From Legionella beliardensis (lineage in GTDB: Bacteria > Pseudomonadota > Gammaproteobacteria > Legionellales > Legionellaceae): a stretch of 64,000 bases of DNA. The position numbers were made by a program, and so were the translations under genes. Of this stretch, positions 18,395 through 26,350 are shown piece by piece. Numbering within the stretch: position 1 is the stretch's first letter; the number at the start of each line of letters is the position of its first letter. Below the pieces are notes generated by a model that was given only the letters and a program-made list of their open reading frames with translations, made no database searches and had not been told where the DNA came from. The DNA is taken from NCBI RefSeq assembly GCF_900452395.1, contig NZ_UGNV01000001.1, forward strand, positions 2,839,501 to 2,903,500, in the 5' to 3' direction.

Positions 18395-18784
18395 TGTGTT
18401 ACTGCTAAATTATTTTTCAAGCCATATTTTGTTTTGAGAAAATATAAAAGCGTACTAAAAAAACTTATTAAAGTTAGTAAGGTTAACGATAAAATAATAA
18501 CTTTGTTCCCAAAATTATTGAGCAAAGCACCAATCAAATAAAATGCAATGATCGATAGCGATGAAGTAGAACAATGGATTGAGAAAACTATTTTAAATAG
18601 TGAGAAAGATGCTTCCTAACATCTCCAATGTATTAAACGGCAGACTTCAAGTCTGCTTGATTTAAAACGAATTTAATAGTAGCCAAAGATAGAGTCGAAC
18701 CACTGAAGAATGCTTTATTATGAAATTGCTATTAACCCGTCTAATCAGCTAGTACACTAATTATTATTTCTAACTAATAAACTT
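18395..18784. other. 390-base gene-free stretch with a ghost frame and a hairpin
   Basis: Directly after the S66 peptidase stop, the same frame stays open for about 45 codons (ending LFPKLLSKAPIK) and, after one stop, about 26 more codons (MIDSDEVEQWIEKTILNSEKDAS). This is protein-like but has no usable start for the first part, so a decayed gene tail is possible. A 17-base palindrome, GCAGACTT-C-AAGTCTGC, at 18640-18656 may be a terminator. Nothing else is recognised. Confidence 0.35.
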
Positions 18785-19939
18785 ATGTCCCAATCAAAAT
18801 CATTTTATAATTTAGAAACATTAGGTGGAATTTTACTTTTTATTGCTGCGGTCATAGCAATTTTAATTGCTAACTCACCACTTCAATCTATATATGAGCA
18901 TGTATTGCAAGTTAAAGGGACCGTAAGTATAGGAACTTTCTTTATTAAAAAGCCTATGCTGTTATGGATTAATGATGGCTTAATGGCTATTTATTTTATG
19001 TTAATCGGCCTTGAGATTAAACGAGAAATTAGGCGAGGCGTGTTAAGTGATAAACGTAATCTCATTGTCCCTGTTATCACAGCATTAAGTGGATTATTAC
19101 TACCTGCTGCTATCTTTGCTTACTTTAATGCACATAACCCGATCTTTTTAAATGGGTGGGCTATACCTACGGCCACGGATATTGCGTTCACTTTAGGGAT
19201 CGTTTCTTTATTAGGCTCTCGTGTACCGCTTTCATTAAAAATTCTACTTACAGCCATTGCTATTTTTGATGATATTGCAGCAATTGTTATCATTGCTATT
19301 TTTTATACGAAAAAATTATCCTTATTATCACTATCTTTTGCTCTTTTCTTCACTTTAATTTTAGTAAGCCTAAATTATTTTAAAAACCGTCGTATCTCCT
19401 TATTTATGGTTGTTGGTGTTGCGCTATGGATTGCTGTTTTAAAATCAGGCGTTCATGCAACATTAGCAGGAATTATCATTGCCATGACAATTCCTGACGA
19501 TGGAAAAAGATCTATGTTAACTCGTCTTGAGAATAGTCTGCATCCTTGGATTGTTTTCTTAATTTTGCCTTTATTTGCTTTTGCTAATGCAGGAATTAGC
19601 TTTATTGGTCTTGATAGGTCGATGTTTATGCATCCTATTGTTCTTGGGATAGCATTAGGCTTGTTTGTTGGTAAGCAAATCGGTATCTTTTTGTCATTAG
19701 GCTATTTTGTTAAATTTAAAAAGCTTCTTAAAAAAGATAATATTAACCTTAGGCAAGTCTATGGCATTGCGCTAATTTGTGGGGTAGGTTTCACTATGAG
19801 CTTATTTATTGGCTCATTAGCCTACCTAAATACTGATTTAGACCTAATGCCTATGGTAAAAATTGGTGTTGTACTTGGTTCTTTAATGGCAGGAAGCATA
19901 GGTTTTATTGTCTTAAAAAGCACAAAGCCTTCTTTATAA
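18785..19939 (+). CDS. nhaA: Na+/H+ antiporter NhaA
   Basis: The 384-aa inner-membrane antiporter exchanges Na+ or Li+ for protons at alkaline pH. The hydrophobic profile fits 11-12 TM helices. The ion-binding aspartates are present: ATDIAFTLG (equivalent of D133) and FDDIAAIVIIAIFY (equivalents of D163 and D164), and the discontinuous helix IV/XI motifs are conserved. The gene is monocistronic; its ATG at 18785 lacks a strong Shine-Dalgarno (upstream AACTAATAAACTT). Confidence 0.95.
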   Translation: MSQSKSFYNLETLGGILLFIAAVIAILIANSPLQSIYEHVLQVKGTVSIGTFFIKKPMLLWINDGLMAIYFMLIGLEIKREIRRGVLSDKRNLIVPVITALSGLLLPAAIFAYFNAHNPIFLNGWAIPTATDIAFTLGIVSLLGSRVPLSLKILLTAIAIFDDIAAIVIIAIFYTKKLSLLSLSFALFFTLILVSLNYFKNRRISLFMVVGVALWIAVLKSGVHATLAGIIIAMTIPDDGKRSMLTRLENSLHPWIVFLILPLFAFANAGISFIGLDRSMFMHPIVLGIALGLFVGKQIGIFLSLGYFVKFKKLLKKDNINLRQVYGIALICGVGFTMSLFIGSLAYLNTDLDLMPMVKIGVVLGSLMAGSIGFIVLKSTKPSL

Positions 19940-20280
19940 CCTAGGTTGATTTTCTAAACTGTTCTAAATAATTAATTTAGCTTTATCTTTATAAAGTGCT
20001 GTAAGGGATTGATTGGGTCATTTCAGCGACGTGCTTATGGCTTTAGAAATGTTTAAAATTACAAAACCCGTGTTAAGGCCCACTGCGGATGATTAACAAT
20101 GCCCTACGTAAATGAGGAAGCCCCAAAAAACACTAAAATTAAATAATCCAAATTGTTGAAATAACCCAGATTATTATTTTATTTATAAAAAGTGTACCTA
20201 TAAGTGTACTTAAAAAGAAATTGTCGAATAAAAAAATTTAGATATTACTGTTTAATTTGCTAATTTTAAAAGGATTTTTT
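19940..20280. other. Gene-free stretch left of attL, resembling an old element end
   Basis: No gene is seen. At 20190-20212 two GTAC-containing motifs (AGTGTACC and AAGTGTACTT) lie about 70 bases left of the attL core. The same distance separates the paired GTACACC motifs at 26772 from the attR core. The 19 bases just left of attL (20262-20280) also resemble those left of attR (26845-26863), for example TTTTAAA followed by GGA. This suggests a decayed right end of an earlier element. Confidence 0.45.
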
Positions 20281-20325
20281 TGGTCGGGACGGAAGGATTT
20301 GAACCTTCGACCACTAGCACCCCAT
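20281..20325. repeat. attL: truncated 3' copy of tRNA-Pro(GGG)
   Basis: 45 bases identical to 26864-26908. The match ends abruptly within the anticodon stem (TC here versus GC in the intact gene), so this copy cannot make a tRNA. Confidence 0.92.
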
Positions 20326-20453
20326 TCTAAAATTGGCCTGTTGCAAACAAGATCATTTAGTAGCAAATATTTCAATAACCCTTTGTATTTTAATCATTTT
20401 ATTTCTTTACTATACGTCAAACAGTAGCAAATGATATCATGTCAGATCATGGC

Positions 20454-20477
20454 AAAGTACACCCAGAAGTACACCTA
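20454..20477 (+). repeat. Paired AGTACACC motifs, left end of element
   Basis: AAAGTACACC-CAGA-AGTACACCTA, identical over 24 bases to 26772-26795 at the other end. Position close to both att cores and to the integrase start suggests arm-type integrase or excisionase binding sites; the site also overlaps the likely integrase promoter region. Confidence 0.6.
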
Positions 20478-20494
20478 ATTTTTGAGTAATAAAA

Positions 20495-21730
20495 ATGGAA
20501 AGACATTTTACGGATGCTTATATCAAAGCACTAAAACCTCGTTCTGTACGTTACGAAGAATTTAAAGATGGCGGGTTTGGAATTCGAGTTACGCCTAAAG
20601 GACTTAAAATATGGATATATCGCTACAAAATAAATGGGCAACGGCATTTCATCACTCTAGGCTATTACCCGGCTATGAGCTTATCAGAGGCTAAGAAGCG
20701 CTTTATTGATTTAAGTGATATGCGCCATGGTGCTATTAACCCTAAAGACCATCTTGAAGAAGCAAAACAAAAAGAGCAGCAAACCATAAAAAATTTAATG
20801 CTAAACTGGTACAAGAGCTATATTGAAAAACATCGTGCTCAGCCCCAACAAATCTGGCAACTCATCAAAGCAGATATTATCCCTCTTCTTGGTGATAAAA
20901 AGCTTGAAACTTTAAAGACTAGAGAAATCACCCAAGCATTAGATAAAATTGTAGACCGTGGTGCACCTATTCATGCCAATAAAGTTTTAAGCACACTTAA
21001 GCAAGCCTTTAATTATGCCGTAAGTCGCGGCGAGATGATGAATAATCCTGCCATGAGCATTCGTTCACGAGACATTGGCGGATTAGAGAAAGCAAGAGAG
21101 CGGTATTTATCACTCGACGAAATTAAAACCCTATGGCAATTTTTAGAAAGTGAAGAGCACGATACTTCCATCCAAATTAGAAGCGCTCTAAAAATCATCC
21201 TGCTTACCGGCGTACGTACGGGTGAAATCAGAGTAGCTAAATGGTCAGAGTTTGATTTTGAAAATTCCTTATGGACTATTCCTGCTGAGCATACTAAAAC
21301 TAATATCACAATGCGCATTCATTTAAGTGAAATGACCAAAAAGGTCTTATTAGAACTTCAAGAATACAGTGACTCAGATTATGTCATTACAGGTGTTGAT
21401 GAGCGTAGTCCTTTATCAGATAAAGCCATGCCAAGAGCTGTAATTAGGATTCAATCTAGAGTAGGCATTCCTCACTGGACAGCACATGATCTTCGCCGCA
21501 CCTTTGCAACTCAACTTGGCGAAGCCCTGCATATTGATCCAGTAGTTATAGAAAAATGCTTGGGTCATAAAATGCCTAAGATCATGGCCACCTACAATAA
21601 AAATGAAATGTTACCACAAAGAAAAGAGGCATTGGATCGCTGGGCCACGTTTATTGAAAGCATATTACAAGATAATATTATTCCTATTCATACCGGGAAA
21701 TCAGGTAACAATTTATTATATGCTAATTAA
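20495..21730 (+). CDS. int: Tyrosine recombinase/integrase (DUF4102 arm-binding type)
   Basis: The 411-aa P4-like integrase has an N-terminal arm-DNA-binding DUF4102 domain (about 5-85), a SAM-like core-binding domain (about 95-190) and a catalytic domain (about 205-385). The catalytic residues are in place: R241 (GVRTGE), K268 (HTKT), H331 and R334 (HDLRR), H358 (LGHK) and nucleophile Y367 (MATYNK). It would integrate and excise the element at tRNA-Pro(GGG). The start follows attL by 169 bases. The C-terminal tail (IIPIHTGKSGNNL) is not conserved in the family. Confidence 0.95.
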   Translation: MERHFTDAYIKALKPRSVRYEEFKDGGFGIRVTPKGLKIWIYRYKINGQRHFITLGYYPAMSLSEAKKRFIDLSDMRHGAINPKDHLEEAKQKEQQTIKNLMLNWYKSYIEKHRAQPQQIWQLIKADIIPLLGDKKLETLKTREITQALDKIVDRGAPIHANKVLSTLKQAFNYAVSRGEMMNNPAMSIRSRDIGGLEKARERYLSLDEIKTLWQFLESEEHDTSIQIRSALKIILLTGVRTGEIRVAKWSEFDFENSLWTIPAEHTKTNITMRIHLSEMTKKVLLELQEYSDSDYVITGVDERSPLSDKAMPRAVIRIQSRVGIPHWTAHDLRRTFATQLGEALHIDPVVIEKCLGHKMPKIMATYNKNEMLPQRKEALDRWATFIESILQDNIIPIHTGKSGNNLLYAN

Positions 21731-21762
21731 ACCTAAAGATAGATAAACAGCTTCTCCTGTGT

Positions 21763-21828
21763 TTGTACATTTCTTATAAATCAGACATAATCTCACCAGT
21801 TATAAATAAATGGTGAGGATTTGTCTGA
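21763..21828 (+). promoter_or_regulatory. abiE promoter with an 18-bp inverted-repeat operator
   Basis: Arms TCAGACATAATCTCACCA (21781-21798) and TGGTGAGGATTTGTCTGA (21811-21828) are inverted repeats, perfect in the outer 7 and inner 6 bases, with a 12-base spacer. A CATAAT -10 (21786-21791) with TTGTAC 17 bases upstream (21763-21768) lies in the left arm. AbiEi antitoxins are known to repress their own operon by binding inverted repeats, so this is the likely autoregulatory site. Confidence 0.65.
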
Positions 21829-21830
21829 TT

Positions 21831-22427
21831 ATGGCTAATAAAGATCCGGAGGCCGTTTTTCGGCAATACGGCGGACAACTTAGAATGAGCGACGCACTAA
21901 AAAACGGTATAACGCGTTATATGCTCTATTCTCTAAGAGATAAAGGAAAGATAGAGCAAATTAGCAGAGGCGTATACCGACTCACTAACCTTCCACCACT
22001 AAGTAACCAAGATCTGGCTACAGTAAGTCTTCGCTTTCCTAACGCAGTTATTTGCCTTACATCAGCTCTGTCTTATCACGATCTAACAACACAAATACCA
22101 CATTTTATTTCTATAGCTGTACCTAGAGGAGCTTATCTTCCTAACCTCTCTTACCCTCCTATACAAAATCACCGTTTTTCCAAAAGCGCTTACCATGCAG
22201 GGATAGAAGAACATAATATTGATGAGGTCGTGGTGAAAATCTATTCTGCTGAAAAAACGATTGCTGACTGTTTTAAATATAGAAATAAAATCGGCATGGA
22301 TATAGTACTAGAAGCACTAAAATTTTACCGCGCCCGAAAACAATTTAATCTACAGGCGCTCCTTAAATACGCCGAACTTTGTAGAGTTGAAAAGGTTATG
22401 GCGCCTTACCTGGAAACGATTATATGA
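21831..22427 (+). CDS. abiEi: AbiEi-family antitoxin/transcriptional repressor
   Basis: The protein is about 198 aa: an N-terminal winged helix (QYGGQLRMSDALKNGITRYMLYSLRDKGKIEQISRGVYRL) followed by the AbiEi C-terminal domain (FPNAVICLTSALSYHDLTTQIP ... YSAEKTIADCFKYRNKIG). It is the antitoxin of a type IV toxin-antitoxin system that counters AbiEii without binding it and represses transcription. Start chosen at ATG 21831 because the earlier ATG at 21810 lies inside the operator and GGTGAGGA precedes 21831. The stop overlaps the start of the toxin gene by 4 bases. Confidence 0.87.
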   Translation: MANKDPEAVFRQYGGQLRMSDALKNGITRYMLYSLRDKGKIEQISRGVYRLTNLPPLSNQDLATVSLRFPNAVICLTSALSYHDLTTQIPHFISIAVPRGAYLPNLSYPPIQNHRFSKSAYHAGIEEHNIDEVVVKIYSAEKTIADCFKYRNKIGMDIVLEALKFYRARKQFNLQALLKYAELCRVEKVMAPYLETII

Positions 22428-23329
22428 AGCCACCACAAAATGTTGCTGCATCGATTCGACAACGCTTATTAAATTACTCTAAAGCTCATCAAAGACCATT
22501 TATTGAAATCCTACAATATTATGCAATGGAGCGATTCCTCTATCGTTTATCGCTATCTCCCTACAAAGATCAATTTATATTAAAAGGTGCCTTGATGCTA
22601 AGGATATGGAATGCACCCATATCAAGGCCAACGATGGATATTGATATGCTAGGGAAAACAAGTAATGAAGAAGCCAATATTTTTCAGCAAATGAAGGAAA
22701 TACTTTCACTTGATGTGATAACCGATGGGCTAGTTTTTGATATAACATCACTTACAACTGAACGCATTAAAGAAGATGCCGACTATCAAGGTATCCGAGT
22801 GCTGTTTAAAGGTAATTTAGAAACGGCTAAGATTCATATGCAAATAGATATTGGTTTTGGCGATATCGTTTATCCCATTCCTGAAAAAGCAACAATGCCC
22901 ACCCTTTTAGATCTCCCTGCGCCTAAACTTTTAACTTATAGCCGTGAAACAGCTATTGCTGAAAAGTTTGAAGCGATGATTAAGTTAGGTATCCTTAATA
23001 GTCGGATGAAAGATTTTTATGATATTTGGATGTTATCTCGGCAATTTAATTTTACAGGGACTGAGCTTGCTGAAGCTATTCGCCTAACGTTTAAAAATCG
23101 CGGTACTACTTTACCAACTAAAGATGAACTTTTTACAGAGCAATTTATCCAATCCAAGCAAATTCAATGGACAGCTTTTACAAAGCGACTTAACCAAGAA
23201 CATATACCAACTCAATTTCATGAGATTGTAGCAGATATACAATCTTTTCTATCCCCAATTGCCGCTGCTCTCACTAGTCAAAACCCGACACCTAAGCTAT
23301 GGAATAATTCGGATAAATGGACATCATAA
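22424..23329 (+). CDS. abiEii: AbiEii-family nucleotidyltransferase toxin
   Basis: The 301-aa protein is a DNA-polymerase-beta-superfamily nucleotidyltransferase. Motif I is LKGALMLRIW (K54-G55) with catalytic RPTMDIDML (D72, D74), followed by later conserved SRETAIAEKFEAMIKLG and MKDFYDIW. AbiEii toxins transfer nucleotides, probably to tRNA acceptor ends, and cause growth arrest or abortive infection. The gene is translationally coupled to abiEi (ATGA overlap). In the element it may serve both stabilisation and phage defence; both roles are inferred. Confidence 0.9.
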   Translation: MKPPQNVAASIRQRLLNYSKAHQRPFIEILQYYAMERFLYRLSLSPYKDQFILKGALMLRIWNAPISRPTMDIDMLGKTSNEEANIFQQMKEILSLDVITDGLVFDITSLTTERIKEDADYQGIRVLFKGNLETAKIHMQIDIGFGDIVYPIPEKATMPTLLDLPAPKLLTYSRETAIAEKFEAMIKLGILNSRMKDFYDIWMLSRQFNFTGTELAEAIRLTFKNRGTTLPTKDELFTEQFIQSKQIQWTAFTKRLNQEHIPTQFHEIVADIQSFLSPIAAALTSQNPTPKLWNNSDKWTS

Positions 23330-24102
23330 TATTACTAGGGTAATTAGTAGCATTTAATACTTTGCTAAAAGATGAGACCTCCGCAAAGCTCCCATAGAAA
23401 CTTAACGGCTAGAGTTACGGCCAGAGTCGCGGCTAGAGTCAAATAAGTAGTTTCAGGTTCGACCATGCAATAACAAGAAACTAGATTGACAGTTTCTTAT
23501 AACCTATTACAATGTTTAATTGAAGAATTTTGTAGATTATTCTGATTTAAGTGAAGAAACTTAGATAAGTTTAACAGTAATTATTCCATTTTTAAGCCTT
23601 TTCTATAACAAGGCTAACACCGTCCAAAACTAGGCCGACCCTAACCCGTCATCCAAACCCGACATAAAGCCGTCATACTAAGAAGTAGTCTAAATAACGC
23701 GTATAAAATCTCACCTTTCTAAAACTAGTCATAGGCCAAATGGCTTAGGCCGACCCACCTCATAACTCAATAATTATTTATATATATTTATATCAGAAAT
23801 TAAAAAAATTTAGACAAGGTTATCCACAATACTGAAGCTAAATGCCTTAGTAGGAAGTTATTGCAAAGTTCGAATTATCAAGCACAAAAGCAAATTTAAA
23901 AATTATCTAAAATGTAACCTACAGTCCGTTACACTCTATCTTCTGTCATGGGTTTATTAACACGCATCTAATCTTTATTGACATAAACAAATAGAGCATT
24001 AAAATAAATTAATTTTAAAACAAATTGAATTATTAAATATCACTATTTGCTATTGTTTGATATCGTTTGCAACTGATTAATGCGTTAAGCGAGGAATAGA
24101 AA
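23330..24102. other. 773-base origin-like region of the element
   Basis: No gene fits here. Three 12-base iteron-like units lie at 23406-23441 (CGGCTAGAGTTA, CGGCCAGAGTCG, CGGCTAGAGTCA). TAGGCCGACCC occurs twice (23631-23641, 23746-23756). An AT-rich tract follows (about 23767-23812) and then a perfect DnaA box, TTATCCACA, at 23820-23828. Near the right end, TTTGCTATTG and GTTTGATATCGTTTGC form further short repeats ahead of the winged-helix gene. Iterons, AT-rich DNA and a DnaA box together resemble a theta-type replication origin. Confidence 0.45.
23820..23828 (+). promoter_or_regulatory. DnaA box
   Basis: TTATCCACA matches the DnaA-box consensus TTATNCACA exactly. It directly follows an AT-rich stretch within the integrated element. 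A single 9-mer can occur by chance. Confidence 0.5.
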
Positions 24103-24423
24103 GTGGATTTTTTATTTATTAATAGAAGAGAATTGGACGCCTTAATAGAGTTACCTCTCATCCAACGCGTCGTTTATATAATGGGAATTCGGCCTTATAT
24201 GGATAGGGCAACTTTTATTGTAGGCATTAAGCGTAGGATAAGTTACCAATCGCTAAGAGAAACCTGTTATGTCGCGCCTATTCCCGGTGTTAAAGCAGAA
24301 TATCCTAGCTATCAACAGATGAAACGAGTAGTGAAATCATTAGCGAGAGTTGGGCTTTTAGAAATTCGATCGACGCCGAGGAATTTGATTGTGAGGTGTT
24401 TGCTTGCGGATACGAAAGCTTAG
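24103..24423 (+). CDS. Small hypothetical protein, possible winged-helix DNA-binding/replication protein
   Basis: The 106-aa protein starts at GTG 24103 with GAGGAA 6 bases upstream. The C-terminal half reads like a winged helix (YPSYQQMKRVVKSLARVGLLEIRSTPRNLIVRCLL), and the basic middle part (GIKRRISYQSLRE) could contact DNA. I do not recognise a named family. Its position right after the iteron/DnaA-box region suggests replication control or regulation of the element. It is monocistronic. Confidence 0.65.
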   Translation: MDFLFINRRELDALIELPLIQRVVYIMGIRPYMDRATFIVGIKRRISYQSLRETCYVAPIPGVKAEYPSYQQMKRVVKSLARVGLLEIRSTPRNLIVRCLLADTKA

Positions 24424-24637
24424 AAAAATAAGAAAATAATAGGTTCTATAGATCAGCCATCAACTATTAAACACCTAAATTACTAAGCTAGATTAAAACT
24501 CTAACCAAATTACTATTCTTTGAAGCTCTTAAGCTATCAAATAAATAGAGAAATTATTGCCCCTTTTTTAAAAAACTTTAATTTATAATTAAATAGGAAT
24601 CTAAATAATTTATTATTTGTTGACTTAAGGAAAAGCG

Positions 24638-25549
24638 ATGAATGATTCAACTACTAATTCTACAGAAATAAATGATGATAACTTACCAAAATATGATCTA
24701 TCTAAATTAGAACACTTATTTAAATTAATACGCAATGAAGACAGCAATGTAATCAAGCATTATATTATTGAACATCTAAATAAGTTTCTAGGAAATAAAA
24801 AATATTTTTACCTTTTTTTATATAAGCCAGAGGAGTCAATAACTAACTTTGATTCTGATAGGATTTATTGGGCTACAGATAATAAAAAAACTCAAGATAT
24901 TTTATTAATAATGCATAGCTTAGGTGGTCTAATTGAACCGGCATACTTTATATCTAAAATTTGTAAGGAGCAATCAAAGAAGAAATTTATAGTTGTAATT
25001 CCAAGTAGAGCTAAATCTGCTGCTACTTTAATAGCATTAGGAGCAGACGAAATTCATATGGGCTTATTAAGTGAACTCGGGCCGATAGATCCTCAAATTA
25101 ATAAGAACCCTGCTTTAAGCCTGAGTAGTGCGTTAGAATGTATTTGTAATCTCACAGAAAAATTTCCCAATACTTCAAGTATGTTTGCAGAATATTTGGC
25201 TAAAACATTGCCCTTACAACAATTAGGTTACTTTGAGAGAATTTCAGATTCAGCTCAACATTACGCTGTACGGTTATTAGAAAGTAAAAAAGAAATTTTA
25301 AAAAATAGTCCACATGCTATTGCCCAAAGGCTAGTCTATGAATATAAAGATCACTCTTTTGTAATAGATAAAGATGAGGCCACCGAAATATTTGGCGAAA
25401 AAGTTATTAAATTGAATACTGATGAATATAAGGCTGGCTCAGAAGTTTATCATTTTCTTGAAAAAGTAAGCCTCATCTTAAAATATGAAAAGAAGCTAGA
25501 TATAAATATTGTTGGTTCAGTTGATCAGATAAATTTTACAAATTGTTAA
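24638..25549 (+). CDS. SDH-type Clp-fold serine protease
   Basis: The 303-aa protein has a ClpP/crotonase-type fold in the middle (about 75-200): LLIMHSLGGLIEPAYFISKICK, then VIPSRAKSAATLIALGADEI with the likely nucleophile S127, then SELGPIDPQI with D151. This matches the SDH_protease family of stand-alone Clp-fold proteases. It has no signal peptide or TM segment and appears cytosolic, without an ATPase partner in the window. ATG at 24638 follows AAGGAAA. Similar proteases occur in mobile islands, so phage defence or toxin control is a reasonable but unproven role. The C-terminus (about 205-303) is unassigned. Confidence 0.8.
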   Translation: MNDSTTNSTEINDDNLPKYDLSKLEHLFKLIRNEDSNVIKHYIIEHLNKFLGNKKYFYLFLYKPEESITNFDSDRIYWATDNKKTQDILLIMHSLGGLIEPAYFISKICKEQSKKKFIVVIPSRAKSAATLIALGADEIHMGLLSELGPIDPQINKNPALSLSSALECICNLTEKFPNTSSMFAEYLAKTLPLQQLGYFERISDSAQHYAVRLLESKKEILKNSPHAIAQRLVYEYKDHSFVIDKDEATEIFGEKVIKLNTDEYKAGSEVYHFLEKVSLILKYEKKLDINIVGSVDQINFTNC

Positions 25550-25828
25550 TTTACCGCCAAAGCCAACAAAGTTACTAAAGAATTTCAATCCTTATAAAAT
25601 TCTGGTTATTTTCGAATTCTTCTACTTTAATTTAAAAGCAAAGCTCCATTAAATTGCTATATTTTTCTTCTAACAAGTTATTTAAACTTAACTAAAGCAA
25701 TAAGTATAACCCTGAATGAAGGATATTTCCTATAGCCAGTGTAGACTAAGTAAAGCGAAAATATATTAAGCTGAAAACTTGAATAGCAAAAAGCATCTAC
25801 TAATAAAGATATTGCTCTAGCGGATGCT

Positions 25829-25854
25829 AAGCTGCTCGCTTAATTGAGCAGCTT
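25829..25854. terminator. Bidirectional rho-independent terminator
   Basis: AAGCTGCTC and GAGCAGCTT form a 9-bp stem with an 8-base loop, followed by an AT-rich run on both sides. It lies between the convergent protease and DUF2158 genes. The 386-base gap around it (25550-25935) holds nothing else I can identify. Confidence 0.65.
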
Positions 25855-25935
25855 AATCAATTTTAAATTTTGTATAAACGTCTACCATAAAATGTTAAAT
25901 ATTTAGAGCAGCCATAAATAGGTTGCTAACTTAAT

Positions 25936-26136
25936 TCACCCTTTTTTTACCCTTAATGGATTACTACTACTATCATCAAGCTTTACCGAGTCTTTATGAA
26001 AATAACCTTTAGATTTATTATTTCCGTCAAACCAGATACATTCTATTTGCTCCTCTTTTCCTAAATATGAAATTGTCATTCTAGGGCCCCCAGATTTTAA
26101 TTTAACCACATCTCCAACTTTAAGTTGTGTCTCCAT
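25936..26136 (-). CDS. DUF2158/YodC-family small protein
   Basis: The 66-aa protein begins METQLKVGDVVKLKSGGPRMTI and contains the family's IWFDG core. The family is small, beta-rich and of unknown function, and common in mobile DNA. Start chosen at ATG 26136 because AGGAG stands 5 bases upstream; the longer frame to 26175 would span that ribosome binding site. It is convergent with the Clp-fold protease, and a long palindrome (26184-26222) lies in its promoter region. Confidence 0.8.
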   Translation of the reverse strand: METQLKVGDVVKLKSGGPRMTISYLGKEEQIECIWFDGNNKSKGYFHKDSVKLDDSSSNPLRVKKG

Positions 26137-26183
26137 TAGAACTCCTGTCAATTTTAATAATATAACTATAGACAATAATTTTA

Positions 26184-26222
26184 GTTATATGCGTCACTGC
26201 TTAAAGCAGTGACGCACATAAC
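26184..26222. repeat. 39-bp near-perfect palindrome
   Basis: Arms GTTATATGCGTCACTGCTT and AAGCAGTGACGCACATAAC pair over 19 bp with one mismatch and a single-base centre. It lies 48 bases upstream of the DUF2158 start, with no T-run, so it is more likely an operator, recombination site or replication hairpin than a terminator. Confidence 0.75.
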
Positions 26223-26261
26223 CAACTTTATTCCAACCCAATAAAATCAACGCTTTCAGCC

Positions 26262-26298
26262 ATTTTGTCCTGTCGGACAAAATCCGATAGGACAAAAT
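26262..26298. repeat. 37-bp hairpin, second palindrome
   Basis: Arms ATTTTGTCCTGTCGGA and TCCGATAGGACAAAAT pair over 16 bp with one mismatch around a 5-base loop (CAAAA). It is 39 bases from the previous palindrome and 52 bases upstream of the hammerhead on the plus strand. Confidence 0.75.
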
Positions 26299-26350
26299 TT
26301 CTCTCTTAAACTGATTGTCTATAGAGCAACATTTTGCTAATTTCTAATTA

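Noticed and set aside
18681-18720. A tRNA T-loop-like GGTTCGACTC on the minus strand
   Set aside because: The T stem does not pair well and no acceptor or anticodon arm is found nearby, so it is not called a tRNA fragment.
23406-23441. Three short tandem repeats that might be read as a CRISPR array
   Set aside because: The units are only 12 bases with no spacers and no cas genes are present; treated as iteron-like repeats.
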